From Gallionellaceae bacterium (GTDB lineage: Bacteria > Pseudomonadota > Gammaproteobacteria > Burkholderiales > Gallionellaceae), in the NCBI GenBank assembly GCA_003445795.1, contig DMCN01000003.1, forward strand, positions 8,259-25,900: a DNA stretch of 17,642 bases, given 5' to 3'. Of this stretch, positions 1-6,737 are shown in pieces (the stretch's first letter is position 1; each line of letters starts with the position of its first letter). The notes beneath the pieces are model-generated. The model was not told the origin of the DNA, did no database searches, and worked only from the letters and a program-made list of their open reading frames with translations. Made by a program: the position numbers and the translations under genes.

Positions 1-1
1 C

Positions 2-496
2 GGTGCGGACATGCTGCTGTGGCAGGGCTCGTGCATCGTGCACGACGAATACAAGGCCAAGGAATTGCAGGAGATGAAGGCGCTGCATCCCGGCGCGCTG
101 GTGCTGGTGCATCCCGAATCGCCGCGCGCCGTCATCCAGCAGGCCGATGTGGTCGGCTCCACCACCCAACTCATCAAGGCCGCGCAGAATGCGCCCAACA
201 AGGAATTCATCGTCGCCACCGACAACGGCATCCTGCACAAGATGCGCACCCTGTGCCCGGACAAACTCTTCCTCGAAGCCCCCACCGCCGGACACGGCGC
301 GAACTGCACCAGCTGCAGCCACTGCCCGTGGATGGCGATGAACGGATTGTTGAATCTGGCGGAGGTGCTGGAGAAGGGTAACAACGAGATCCACGTCGAT
401 CCCGCCATCATCCCGCGCGCCGTGCTACCGATCAAACGTATGCTGGATTTTGCGAAGCAGATCAATCTGCCGACGCGGGGGATTGGTAACGCTTGA
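2..496 (+). CDS. nadA: Quinolinate synthase NadA, C-terminal part (5' end outside the window)
   Basis: NadA condenses iminoaspartate with dihydroxyacetone phosphate to make quinolinate, the first pyridine-ring step of de novo NAD synthesis, in the cytoplasm and with a [4Fe-4S] cluster. The reading frame is open from base 2, so the N-terminal half lies upstream. About 164 residues are visible. Two of the family's three cluster cysteines can be placed: one in the motif GSCIVHDEY (codon 32-34), and the last in a CTSCSHC stretch whose cysteine codons begin at 305, 314 and 323, followed by PWMAMN. The phosphate-binding GSTTQL segment and the terminal IHVDP segment also match the family. The stop is TGA at 494-496. 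The next genes are unrelated and AT-richer, so nadA probably ends its transcript here, although I see no clear terminator hairpin. Identity is secure; only the length is incomplete. Confidence 0.96.
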   Translation, partial: GADMLLWQGSCIVHDEYKAKELQEMKALHPGALVLVHPESPRAVIQQADVVGSTTQLIKAAQNAPNKEFIVATDNGILHKMRTLCPDKLFLEAPTAGHGANCTSCSHCPWMAMNGLLNLAEVLEKGNNEIHVDPAIIPRAVLPIKRMLDFAKQINLPTRGIGNA

Positions 497-573
497 AGAC
501 TGGGGTTGCTTTCCTCCAGAGTCGAAAGATTGCTTAGTGTGGAATATTTGCATAACGGTTAGGAGCATATATT

Positions 574-834
574 TTGTTTGTGCCAGAGTTTGTTCTCGAA
601 GATCGTGGCGAGTTTGTTTTTGTTGCCAATCACAATCTGGAGAGTCCAGAAACAATACTACTCAGCGTGAAGTACAACGCTGCCCGCATTGCATTCGGAA
701 AAACACAATTGCCGCCACATATTCAGAGTTGTCGCATGATCTATGACATTCGGGGGCAGGTCGTTTCCCAAGAAGTTATTGAAAGTGTCAGGGAAGCGCT
801 CGAGGGAAACTGCAGTCTGGAGTTCAAGAGATAA
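574..834 (+). CDS. Hypothetical protein, 86 aa, first gene of a small coupled pair
   Basis: I do not recognise this family. The start is taken as TTG at 574 because AGGAG at 561-565 lies 8 bases upstream; GTG at 580 in the same frame is an alternative. The product has 86 residues, with no signal peptide, no membrane span and two cysteines not arranged as a motif. Its first half looks beta-strand rich (VPEFVLEDRGEFVFVANHN), and its end looks helical (SQEVIESVREALEGN). Base composition and codon use are clearly AT-richer than in nadA upstream and the EEP gene downstream, which suggests acquisition by transfer. Its stop TAA overlaps the ATG of the next gene, so the two are probably translated together. 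It could be a real two-gene cassette or the remains of one longer gene split by a frameshift. That it is a gene at all is supported by the ribosome site and the overlap, not by homology. Confidence 0.55.
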   Translation: MFVPEFVLEDRGEFVFVANHNLESPETILLSVKYNAARIAFGKTQLPPHIQSCRMIYDIRGQVVSQEVIESVREALEGNCSLEFKR

Positions 835-1076
835 TGGGCGTTCAATTAGTGGTGAAAGCAGCCTCAGAAGATGAAGTTAATTTGGCTCTTGGTAACATTG
901 CCCCAGAGTGCGAAATTTTCATCATTGATGTAGGCCTCGTTGGACTATCTATTCCAACAAAAGTCATTAATTCTGTTGGTAAGGAAATTATTGACTCAAA
1001 ACTGGCGCAGTTGAATCGCTTTGATCTTTGGAGCGGAGCTTGGTGTGAGAAAAGACCTAAATGGAAATTCTGGTAA
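834..1076 (+). CDS. Hypothetical protein, 80 aa, second gene of the coupled pair
   Basis: I do not recognise this family. The ATG at 834-836 overlaps the TAA of the preceding gene (TAATG), the usual geometry for translational coupling, and no separate ribosome site is needed. The product has 80 residues and is soluble. It begins with a strand-like segment (MGVQLVVKAAS), has a hydrophobic middle (CEIFIIDVGLVGLSIP), and ends in a basic aromatic tail (SGAWCEKRPKWKFW). The DNA is AT-rich, like its partner and unlike the flanking genes. The 71 bases after the stop hold the promoter of the next operon. Small paired soluble proteins of this size occur among immunity and toxin-antitoxin cassettes, but nothing in the sequence shows such a role and I do not assign one. 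Confidence 0.55.
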   Translation: MGVQLVVKAASEDEVNLALGNIAPECEIFIIDVGLVGLSIPTKVINSVGKEIIDSKLAQLNRFDLWSGAWCEKRPKWKFW

Positions 1077-1113
1077 GCACAGCAATTAGCCATAATTCGA
1101 CATGACTAACGCA

Positions 1114-1141
1114 TTAACCAGCCACTCCAATTGGGTAGAAT
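1114..1141 (+). promoter_or_regulatory. Putative sigma-70 promoter for the EEP-clsB operon
   Basis: TTAACC at 1114-1119 and TAGAAT at 1136-1141 are separated by 16 bases and match the -35 and -10 consensus at 4/6 and 5/6 positions. Transcription would begin at or within a base or two of the ATG at 1148, and there is no Shine-Dalgarno sequence between, so the message is predicted to be leaderless. Computed by eye only. Confidence 0.5.
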
Positions 1142-1147
1142 GCCCCC

Positions 1148-1891
1148 ATGACCCCCCTCAAGATCGCCACCTACAACATCCACAAAGGTTTCTCGCAGTT
1201 CAATCGCCGCGTGGTGCTGCACGAACTACGTGAGCGGCTGCGCGAGCTGGATGCCGATATCATCTTTTTGCAGGAAGTGCAGGGCGAGCATGCGCAGCAT
1301 GTGCAGCGGCATGCCGACTATCCGGCCGGGCCGCAGCATGAGTTCCTGGCGGACGAGTTCTGGGCGCACCATGCTTATGGCATGAACGCGGTGTACGAGG
1401 CGGGGCATCACGGCAACGCCATCCTCAGTCGCTTTCCCATCGTGCAGACCAATAACAAGGATGTCTCGGCACACCGTTTCGAGAGCCGCGGTTTGCTGCA
1501 TTGCGAGGTTGAGGTGGGCGGGCAGAAGGTGGATTGCCTGTGCGCGCACTTTGGCTTGTTCGCCAAGGGGCGCAGGATGCAAAAGCGCGCGCTGATCGAG
1601 TATGTGCGTAGCGCGATCCCGGGGGATGAGCCACTGATCATCGCGGGAGATTTCAACGACTGGCGCGACCAGTTGAGTCCGGTGCTGAAACGCGAGCTGG
1701 GCGTGCGCGACGTGTTCGATATGCACAACGGCCAGCCCGCGCGCAGCTACCCATCCCGTTTGCCGCTGTTCCGGCTTGACCGCATCTATGTGCGCGGTTT
1801 CGACGTGCAGCAGTGTGATGTGCATACCGGCGGCAAGTGGAAGCGTTTGTCGGACCATGCAGCGCTCTCGGCGCAATTGAAGAGAACATGA
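1148..1891 (+). CDS. Endonuclease/exonuclease/phosphatase (EEP, DNase I-like) family protein, YbhP type
   Basis: This is a 247-residue Mg-dependent phosphodiesterase-fold protein. The family motifs are in order: TYNIHKG with Asn10, the metal-ligand Glu43 in FLQEVQ, HGNAILSRFPI, AHFGLFAKGRR, GDFND at 167-171 and SDH at 235-237. These are the catalytic and metal-binding residues of DNase I-like enzymes, so the protein should be active. The true substrate is not given by the sequence; nucleic acid, phosphoinositide-like lipid and other phosphodiesters are all seen in the family. The start must be near ATG 1148, because the first core strand (LKIATYNI) begins at residue 4. Its stop overlaps the clsB start (ATGA, 1888-1891). 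The same pairing with cardiolipin synthase B occurs in E. coli (ybhP-clsB), which hints at a membrane-lipid role. No signal peptide is seen. Confidence 0.9.
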   Translation: MTPLKIATYNIHKGFSQFNRRVVLHELRERLRELDADIIFLQEVQGEHAQHVQRHADYPAGPQHEFLADEFWAHHAYGMNAVYEAGHHGNAILSRFPIVQTNNKDVSAHRFESRGLLHCEVEVGGQKVDCLCAHFGLFAKGRRMQKRALIEYVRSAIPGDEPLIIAGDFNDWRDQLSPVLKRELGVRDVFDMHNGQPARSYPSRLPLFRLDRIYVRGFDVQQCDVHTGGKWKRLSDHAALSAQLKRT

Positions 1892-3054
1892 ATCGAGTCC
1901 GCCGCATCGCTGGGAACGGGCTGACGCTGCTGAAGAACGGCGAGGCATTCTTTCCTCAGCTTTGTGCCGATATTGATGCTGCGAAGCGCTTCGTTTATCT
2001 GGAAACCTATATCTTCGCCGCCGACGAGACGGGTTCGCTGGTCGCCCAGGCCTTGCAACGTGCGGCGGCGCGCGGGCTGAGCGTGCGGCTCATGCTGGAC
2101 GGTTTCGGCTCGGCGGAGCTGCCGGTTTCGTTCGTGGAAGAACTGCGCGATGCGGGCGTCGAGGTGCAGTGGTTCCGGCGCGAGATATCGCCGTTCACGT
2201 TTCGCCGTGACCGCATGCGCCGTTTGCGCCGCATGCATCGCAAGCTGGCGGCGATGGACGGCAAGGTCGCCTTCGTCGGCGGCATCAACATCATCAACGA
2301 TATCCCGGCCGAGCTGGATTTTGATGCGCCGCGGATGGATTACACCGTGCGGATAGAAGGCGATCTGGCTGGCGAGGTGCAGGCGGCCATGCTTCACCTG
2401 TGGGAGATGGTCTCCTGGGCGGCGTTCCGCAAGCGCGTCAAGGACGAGGGATGGCGCTTGCGCCGCACGCCGAAGGACAAGGATGCCGCGGTCAAGCTTG
2501 TGCTGCGGGACAACGTGCGCCACCGCCGCGACATCGAGCGCGCCTATATGCAGGCCATTGCCGGGGCTCAGCACGAGGTCATTGTCGCCAATGCCTATTT
2601 CCTGCCCGGGCGCCTGTTCCGCCGCACGCTGATGCAGGCGGCAAGGCGCGGCGTGCACGTGGTGCTGTTGTTGCAGGGCAAAGTGGAATACCACCTGCAG
2701 CATTACGCCACGCTGGCGCTGTACGAGCGCCTGATCGGTGCCGGGGTGGAGATATACGAGTACCAGCCCAGCTATCTGCATGCCAAGGTCGCTGTCGTCG
2801 ACGGCGAATGGGCGACGGTGGGGTCTTTCAATATCGACCCGTTCAGCCTGTTGTTGGCGCGCGAAGCGAATCTGGTCGTCCGCGATGCGGCTTTTGCGGG
2901 CGTGCTGCGCAACAATCTGTGGCACGCCATCGAACACGATGCGCGGCAGGTGGTGCTGGCGAACAGGAATCTGTTGACGCGCTGGCTCGCGCGCCTGAGT
3001 TACGGACTGATCAGCTTTGTCATCGGGGTACTGGGTTTCTCCAGAAAACACTAG
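1888..3054 (+). CDS. clsB: Cardiolipin synthase B (phospholipase D family)
   Basis: ClsB makes cardiolipin by phosphatidyl transfer at the inner membrane. This 388-residue protein has the two HKD motifs of the phospholipase D superfamily: HRKLAAMD with His117, Lys119 and Asp124, followed by GKVAFVGGINI, and HAKVAVVD with His298, Lys300 and Asp305, followed by ATVGSFNID. Each supplies half of the active site. Length is slightly below the E. coli ClsB size of about 413. The ATG at 1888 overlaps the stop of the EEP gene; an in-frame ATG at 1837 lies inside that gene and would add 17 residues unlike the family start. There is no N-terminal membrane pair as in ClsA, which argues for the ClsB subgroup. 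A hydrophobic segment near the C-terminus (LISFVIGVLGF) may touch the membrane. Arginine-rich stretches around residues 100-116 fit contact with lipid head groups. Confidence 0.93.
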   Translation: MNRVRRIAGNGLTLLKNGEAFFPQLCADIDAAKRFVYLETYIFAADETGSLVAQALQRAAARGLSVRLMLDGFGSAELPVSFVEELRDAGVEVQWFRREISPFTFRRDRMRRLRRMHRKLAAMDGKVAFVGGINIINDIPAELDFDAPRMDYTVRIEGDLAGEVQAAMLHLWEMVSWAAFRKRVKDEGWRLRRTPKDKDAAVKLVLRDNVRHRRDIERAYMQAIAGAQHEVIVANAYFLPGRLFRRTLMQAARRGVHVVLLLQGKVEYHLQHYATLALYERLIGAGVEIYEYQPSYLHAKVAVVDGEWATVGSFNIDPFSLLLAREANLVVRDAAFAGVLRNNLWHAIEHDARQVVLANRNLLTRWLARLSYGLISFVIGVLGFSRKH

Positions 3055-3061
3055 TTTGAAA

Positions 3062-3090
3062 TTGACACTGTCGGGGGCGGCGCGGAGAAT
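3062..3090 (+). promoter_or_regulatory. Putative sigma-70 promoter for glgP-glk
   Basis: A perfect TTGACA at 3062-3067 is followed after 17 bases by GAGAAT at 3085-3090 (4/6 to the -10 consensus). It begins 8 bases after the clsB stop and would start transcription near 3097, giving a leader of about 54 bases before the glgP ATG at 3151. Confidence 0.65.
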
Positions 3091-3150
3091 CCCAGAAAGG
3101 GACCGTTGCACCTGCGGCGAGTCCTCTCGGCTTCGGACAGGGAGGTAGGG

Positions 3151-5634
3151 ATGAGCAGCAAAGCGGCACCGCAGCGTCGGAGTGCTGGCATGAGCAAGGA
3201 GGCCATCATGGTCTCGCTTGCCGACCACCTGATCTACTCCAACAGCAAATATCCCATCAATGCGACCACGCGCGACTGGTTCGAGACGGTGGCCTACAGT
3301 GTGCGCGACCGTCTGGTCGAACGCTGGATGGAAACCATGCAGCGCTATTACGAACAAGACCCCAAGCGTATCTATTATCTGTCGCTGGAATTCCTGATGG
3401 GACGCACGCTGAGCAATGCCATGCTCAACCTGGGTATGGACGAGCCGGGCAGGGCGGCATTGTATGAACTGGGGCAGGATTTCGAGGCTGTGGCAGGAAT
3501 GGAGTCGGATGCCGCTTTGGGCAACGGCGGCCTCGGACGGCTGGCGGCCTGTTTCCTTGATTCGATGGCGACGCTCAATCTGCCCTGTTACGGCTACGGC
3601 ATCCGTTACGAATACGGCATGTTCCGCCAGAGCATAGAGAACGGCATCCAGATGGAGCACCCCGACAACTGGCTGCGTTACGGCAACCCGTGGGAGTTCC
3701 CGCGACCCGAGCTGTTGTATCCGGTGAAGTTCTACGGCCATGTGGTGGAGTACAAGCACGAGGACGGTATCGTGCGCCATCACTGGGTCGATACCGACGA
3801 TGTGATGGCGATGGCCTACGACACGCCGGTTCCCGGCTACGGCGGCCTGACGGTGAACAACATGCGCCTGTGGGCGGCGAAGTCATCGCGCGATTTCGAG
3901 CTGCGCTATTTCAACCAGGGCGATTACATCCAGGCGGTGGCCGACAAGAACGAGTCGGAGAACCTCTCCAAGGTGCTCTATCCGAACGACACAACCGAGA
4001 TGGGGCGCGAGTTGCGCCTGAAACAGCAGTATTTCTTCGTCAGCGCCTCGCTGCAGGACATGCTGTTCCGTTACAAGAAGAACCACGAGAGCTGGCTGCA
4101 ACTGCCGGACAAGCTGGCGGTGCAACTGAACGACACCCATCCCTCCATCGCTGTCGCCGAGATGATGCGTTTGCTGGTGGATGTGCACCATCATACCTGG
4201 GACGAGGCATGGGGGCTGAGCACCCAGATATTCTCCTACACCAACCACACACTGATGCCGGAGGCGCTGGAGACCTGGCCGGTGGCGATGTTCGAGTCGC
4301 TGCTGCCGCGCCATCTGCAGATCATCTACGAGATCAACTACCGTTTTCTGCAGCAGGTGATGCACCAGTTCCCCGGCGACGGCGATCTGCTGCGTCGCCT
4401 GTCCATCGTCGACGAGAACAACGGACGCCGCCTGCGCATGTCGCATCTCGCCATCGTCGGCAGCCACACGGTGAACGGGGTGGCCGCGCTGCATACCGAG
4501 TTGATGAAGCGCACCATCTTTGCCGATTTCGAGCGCATCACGCCGGGCAAGTTCATCAACCTGACCAACGGGGTCACGCCGCGCCGCTGGTTGAACCAGG
4601 CCAACCCCGGTCTGGCGAGGCTGATTTCGGAAAGCATCGGCAAGGATTGGCTCACCGATCTGGGCCAGTTGCGGAAGCTGCGCGGCTTCGCCGAAGATGT
4701 GTCCTTCCAGAAGCAGTTCCACGCGATCAAGCAGGCGAACAAGGACCGGCTCGCCGACATGATCTCCAGGCAACTCGACATCCAGATCGATACTTCATCG
4801 CTGTTCGATATCCAGATCAAACGCATCCACGAATACAAACGGCAGTTGCTCAACGTGTTGCATGTCATCACGTTGTACAACCGCATGCGTTCCGGCAACC
4901 ACCCCGAGCTCGTGCCGCGCACCGTCATCATCGCGGGCAAGGCCGCGCCGGGATATGCCATGGCCAAACTGATCATCCGGCTCATCAATGACATCGCCGA
5001 CATCGTCAACAACGACCAGCAGGTCGGCGGCCGGCTGAAGCTGGTGTTCATACCCAACTACGATGTAACCAACGCCGAGCGCATTGTGCCGGCGGCCGAT
5101 CTGTCCGAGCAGATATCCACCGCCGGTACCGAGGCTTCTGGCACCGGCAACATGAAGCTGGCGCTGAACGGCGCGCTGACCATCGGCACGCTCGACGGAG
5201 CGAACATCGAGATTCGTGACGAGGTGGGTGCGGAGAACTTCTTCCTGTTCGGGATGACGGCGGACGAGGTCGAGCAGACGCACCGCAAGGGTTACCGTCC
5301 CATGGATCATTACCGCAACGATCCCGAGCTGAAACAGGCGCTGGACATGCTGGCCTCCGGCTACTTCTGTCCGGACGAGGTGGGGCGCTATCAGGGCGTG
5401 GTCGATGCACTGCTCAAACAGGGTGACAGCTACATGCTGCTGGCCGACTATGCGTCCTACATCGCCTGCCAGGACCGGGTGGGCGAACTCTATCGCGACC
5501 GCCAGGAATGGACGAAGCGCGCCATCCTCAATGTCGCCGGGATGGGCAAGTTCTCTAGCGACCGCACCATACGCGAATATGCCGAGAAGGTCTGGCGCGT
5601 CGATCCGGTGGAGCCGCAGGCGGGCAATCCATGA
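3151..5634 (+). CDS. glgP: Glycogen/starch/alpha-glucan phosphorylase
   Basis: GlgP removes glucose units from the non-reducing ends of glycogen or maltodextrin with phosphate, releasing glucose-1-phosphate in the cytoplasm. The 827-residue length is normal for the family. Visible landmarks are IYYLSLEFLMGRTLSNAM near the N-terminus, ALGNGGLGRLAACFLDSMA, YGIRYEYGMFRQ, the VQLNDTHPSIAV segment, LTNGVTPRRW, IHEYKRQLLN, and the pyridoxal-phosphate signature EASGTGNMKLALNG, in which Lys669 should hold the cofactor. I chose ATG 3151 because GGAGG at 3141-3145 lies 5 bases before it; a TTG at 3106 without a ribosome site is the upstream alternative. The last codons overlap the glk start as ATGA (5631-5634), so the two are co-translated. 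An N-terminal extension of about 25 residues, rich in Ser, Lys and Ala, precedes the conserved core. Confidence 0.97.
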   Translation: MSSKAAPQRRSAGMSKEAIMVSLADHLIYSNSKYPINATTRDWFETVAYSVRDRLVERWMETMQRYYEQDPKRIYYLSLEFLMGRTLSNAMLNLGMDEPGRAALYELGQDFEAVAGMESDAALGNGGLGRLAACFLDSMATLNLPCYGYGIRYEYGMFRQSIENGIQMEHPDNWLRYGNPWEFPRPELLYPVKFYGHVVEYKHEDGIVRHHWVDTDDVMAMAYDTPVPGYGGLTVNNMRLWAAKSSRDFELRYFNQGDYIQAVADKNESENLSKVLYPNDTTEMGRELRLKQQYFFVSASLQDMLFRYKKNHESWLQLPDKLAVQLNDTHPSIAVAEMMRLLVDVHHHTWDEAWGLSTQIFSYTNHTLMPEALETWPVAMFESLLPRHLQIIYEINYRFLQQVMHQFPGDGDLLRRLSIVDENNGRRLRMSHLAIVGSHTVNGVAALHTELMKRTIFADFERITPGKFINLTNGVTPRRWLNQANPGLARLISESIGKDWLTDLGQLRKLRGFAEDVSFQKQFHAIKQANKDRLADMISRQLDIQIDTSSLFDIQIKRIHEYKRQLLNVLHVITLYNRMRSGNHPELVPRTVIIAGKAAPGYAMAKLIIRLINDIADIVNNDQQVGGRLKLVFIPNYDVTNAERIVPAADLSEQISTAGTEASGTGNMKLALNGALTIGTLDGANIEIRDEVGAENFFLFGMTADEVEQTHRKGYRPMDHYRNDPELKQALDMLASGYFCPDEVGRYQGVVDALLKQGDSYMLLADYASYIACQDRVGELYRDRQEWTKRAILNVAGMGKFSSDRTIREYAEKVWRVDPVEPQAGNP

Positions 5635-6608
5635 GTACGGTCCTCGCGGGAGACATCGGCGGGACCAAGACGAGACTGGCGATCATCGAGGTCGCCGGTG
5701 CGCGGGTGCATATCGTGCGCGAGGCCGAGTACGCCAGCCGCAGTTTCGCCACTTTCGAGGCGATGCTGGCGGATTTCCTCGGGGACGTAGCAGCGCCGCA
5801 GCACGCGGCCTTAGGTATCGCCGGGCCGATCATCGGCGGAGCGGTGCGTACCACCAATCTGCCTTGGTTCATCGAAACCGAAGTCCTGCAGCAGCGTTTC
5901 GGTTTCAAGCGCTGTCTCCTGCTCAACGATCTGGAGGCGGTGGCGCACGGCCTTCCGGCGTTGGGCGAGGTGGATCTGCTGACCCTGCAAAAGGGAGTCC
6001 CGGATGCGCAGGGCAACGTGGCCGTGATCGCTGCCGGCACGGGGTTGGGTGAAGCCGGCTTGTTCTGGGACGGGCTGCAACATCATCCCTATGCCACGGA
6101 GGGCGGACACAGCAGCTTCAGCCCGCAGAGCGAGCTGGAGATAGAGTTGCTGCGCTATCTCCAGCGGCGCTATGCGCATGTCAGCTGGGAGCGCGTCGTA
6201 TCCGGCATGGGCTTGCCTGATATGCACGATTTCCTGCGCCTGCACCGCAAGTCTGTCCTGCCGCCATGGCTGGTGGAGGAGATGCGTGCGGGCGATGCGG
6301 CGGCAGTCATCTCGCGGGCGGCAGCGGCGCAGAGCGATGACATCTGCGTCGAGACCCTGGCACTTTTCGTCCGGCTTTACGGTGCCGAGGCCGGCAATCT
6401 CGCCCTGAAGACCATGAGCCGCGGCGGTCTGTATGTGGGCGGTGGGATCGCGCCAAAGATATTGCCCTTGCTGCAGGGCGAAGGCTTCCTGCAAGCGTTC
6501 CTGAACAAGGGGCGCATGCGTCATGTGCTGGAGGCCATGCCGGTGCGGGTGATCCTCAATGACCGCGTGGCGCTGTACGGTCCGGCCTTGTGTGCGGGGC
6601 GGCAATAA
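5631..6608 (+). CDS. glk: Glucokinase
   Basis: Glucokinase phosphorylates free glucose with ATP to glucose-6-phosphate. The 325 residues fit the proteobacterial Glk family rather than the shorter ROK kinases. The ATP phosphate-binding motif GDIGGTKTRLA lies at the N-terminus, the catalytic-base Asp100 is in LLNDLEAV, and AAGTGLGEAGL and EGGHSSFSP follow in the expected order; GGLYVGGGIAPKI near the C-terminus matches the adenosine motif. The start overlaps the stop of glgP. The pairing makes sense: phosphorylase yields glucose-1-phosphate, while debranching and disproportionation of the remaining glucan leave free glucose that Glk can recover. No clear terminator hairpin follows the TAA at 6606-6608, and the next gene is on the same strand 129 bases away, so some read-through is possible. 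Confidence 0.95.
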   Translation: MSTVLAGDIGGTKTRLAIIEVAGARVHIVREAEYASRSFATFEAMLADFLGDVAAPQHAALGIAGPIIGGAVRTTNLPWFIETEVLQQRFGFKRCLLLNDLEAVAHGLPALGEVDLLTLQKGVPDAQGNVAVIAAGTGLGEAGLFWDGLQHHPYATEGGHSSFSPQSELEIELLRYLQRRYAHVSWERVVSGMGLPDMHDFLRLHRKSVLPPWLVEEMRAGDAAAVISRAAAAQSDDICVETLALFVRLYGAEAGNLALKTMSRGGLYVGGGIAPKILPLLQGEGFLQAFLNKGRMRHVLEAMPVRVILNDRVALYGPALCAGRQ

Positions 6609-6737
6609 GTCAAAAAGATAATTCCCCCTGTCATTTGCATTGTTACCCGGTGAACATTGTGGCACGATGCGGAAAATAATGAGGCTGGCGGACTGTTGGA
6701 GGAGACGGGACGCTCGGCGAGGATATAGGGAGTATCG

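Noticed and set aside
450..746. 98-codon + strand frame overlapping the nadA end and the first small hypothetical gene
   Set aside because: It starts inside nadA in another frame, has no ribosome site, and conflicts with the better supported frame at 574-834.
1786..3783. Long open frame of 665 codons on the - strand
   Set aside because: It lies opposite clsB and the start of glgP, both with full catalytic motifs, and its product is rich in His, Gln and Arg with no domain; it is an antisense shadow of GC-rich coding DNA.
3690..4991. 433-codon frame on the + strand inside glgP
   Set aside because: Out-of-frame shadow of glgP with Arg, Ala and His-biased composition and no motif.
6657..6680. 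TGGCACG-like motif upstream of the GGDEF-EAL gene, considered as a sigma-54 promoter
   Set aside because: The -12 element does not fit (GGAA instead of TTGC), and no good sigma-70 pair was found either.
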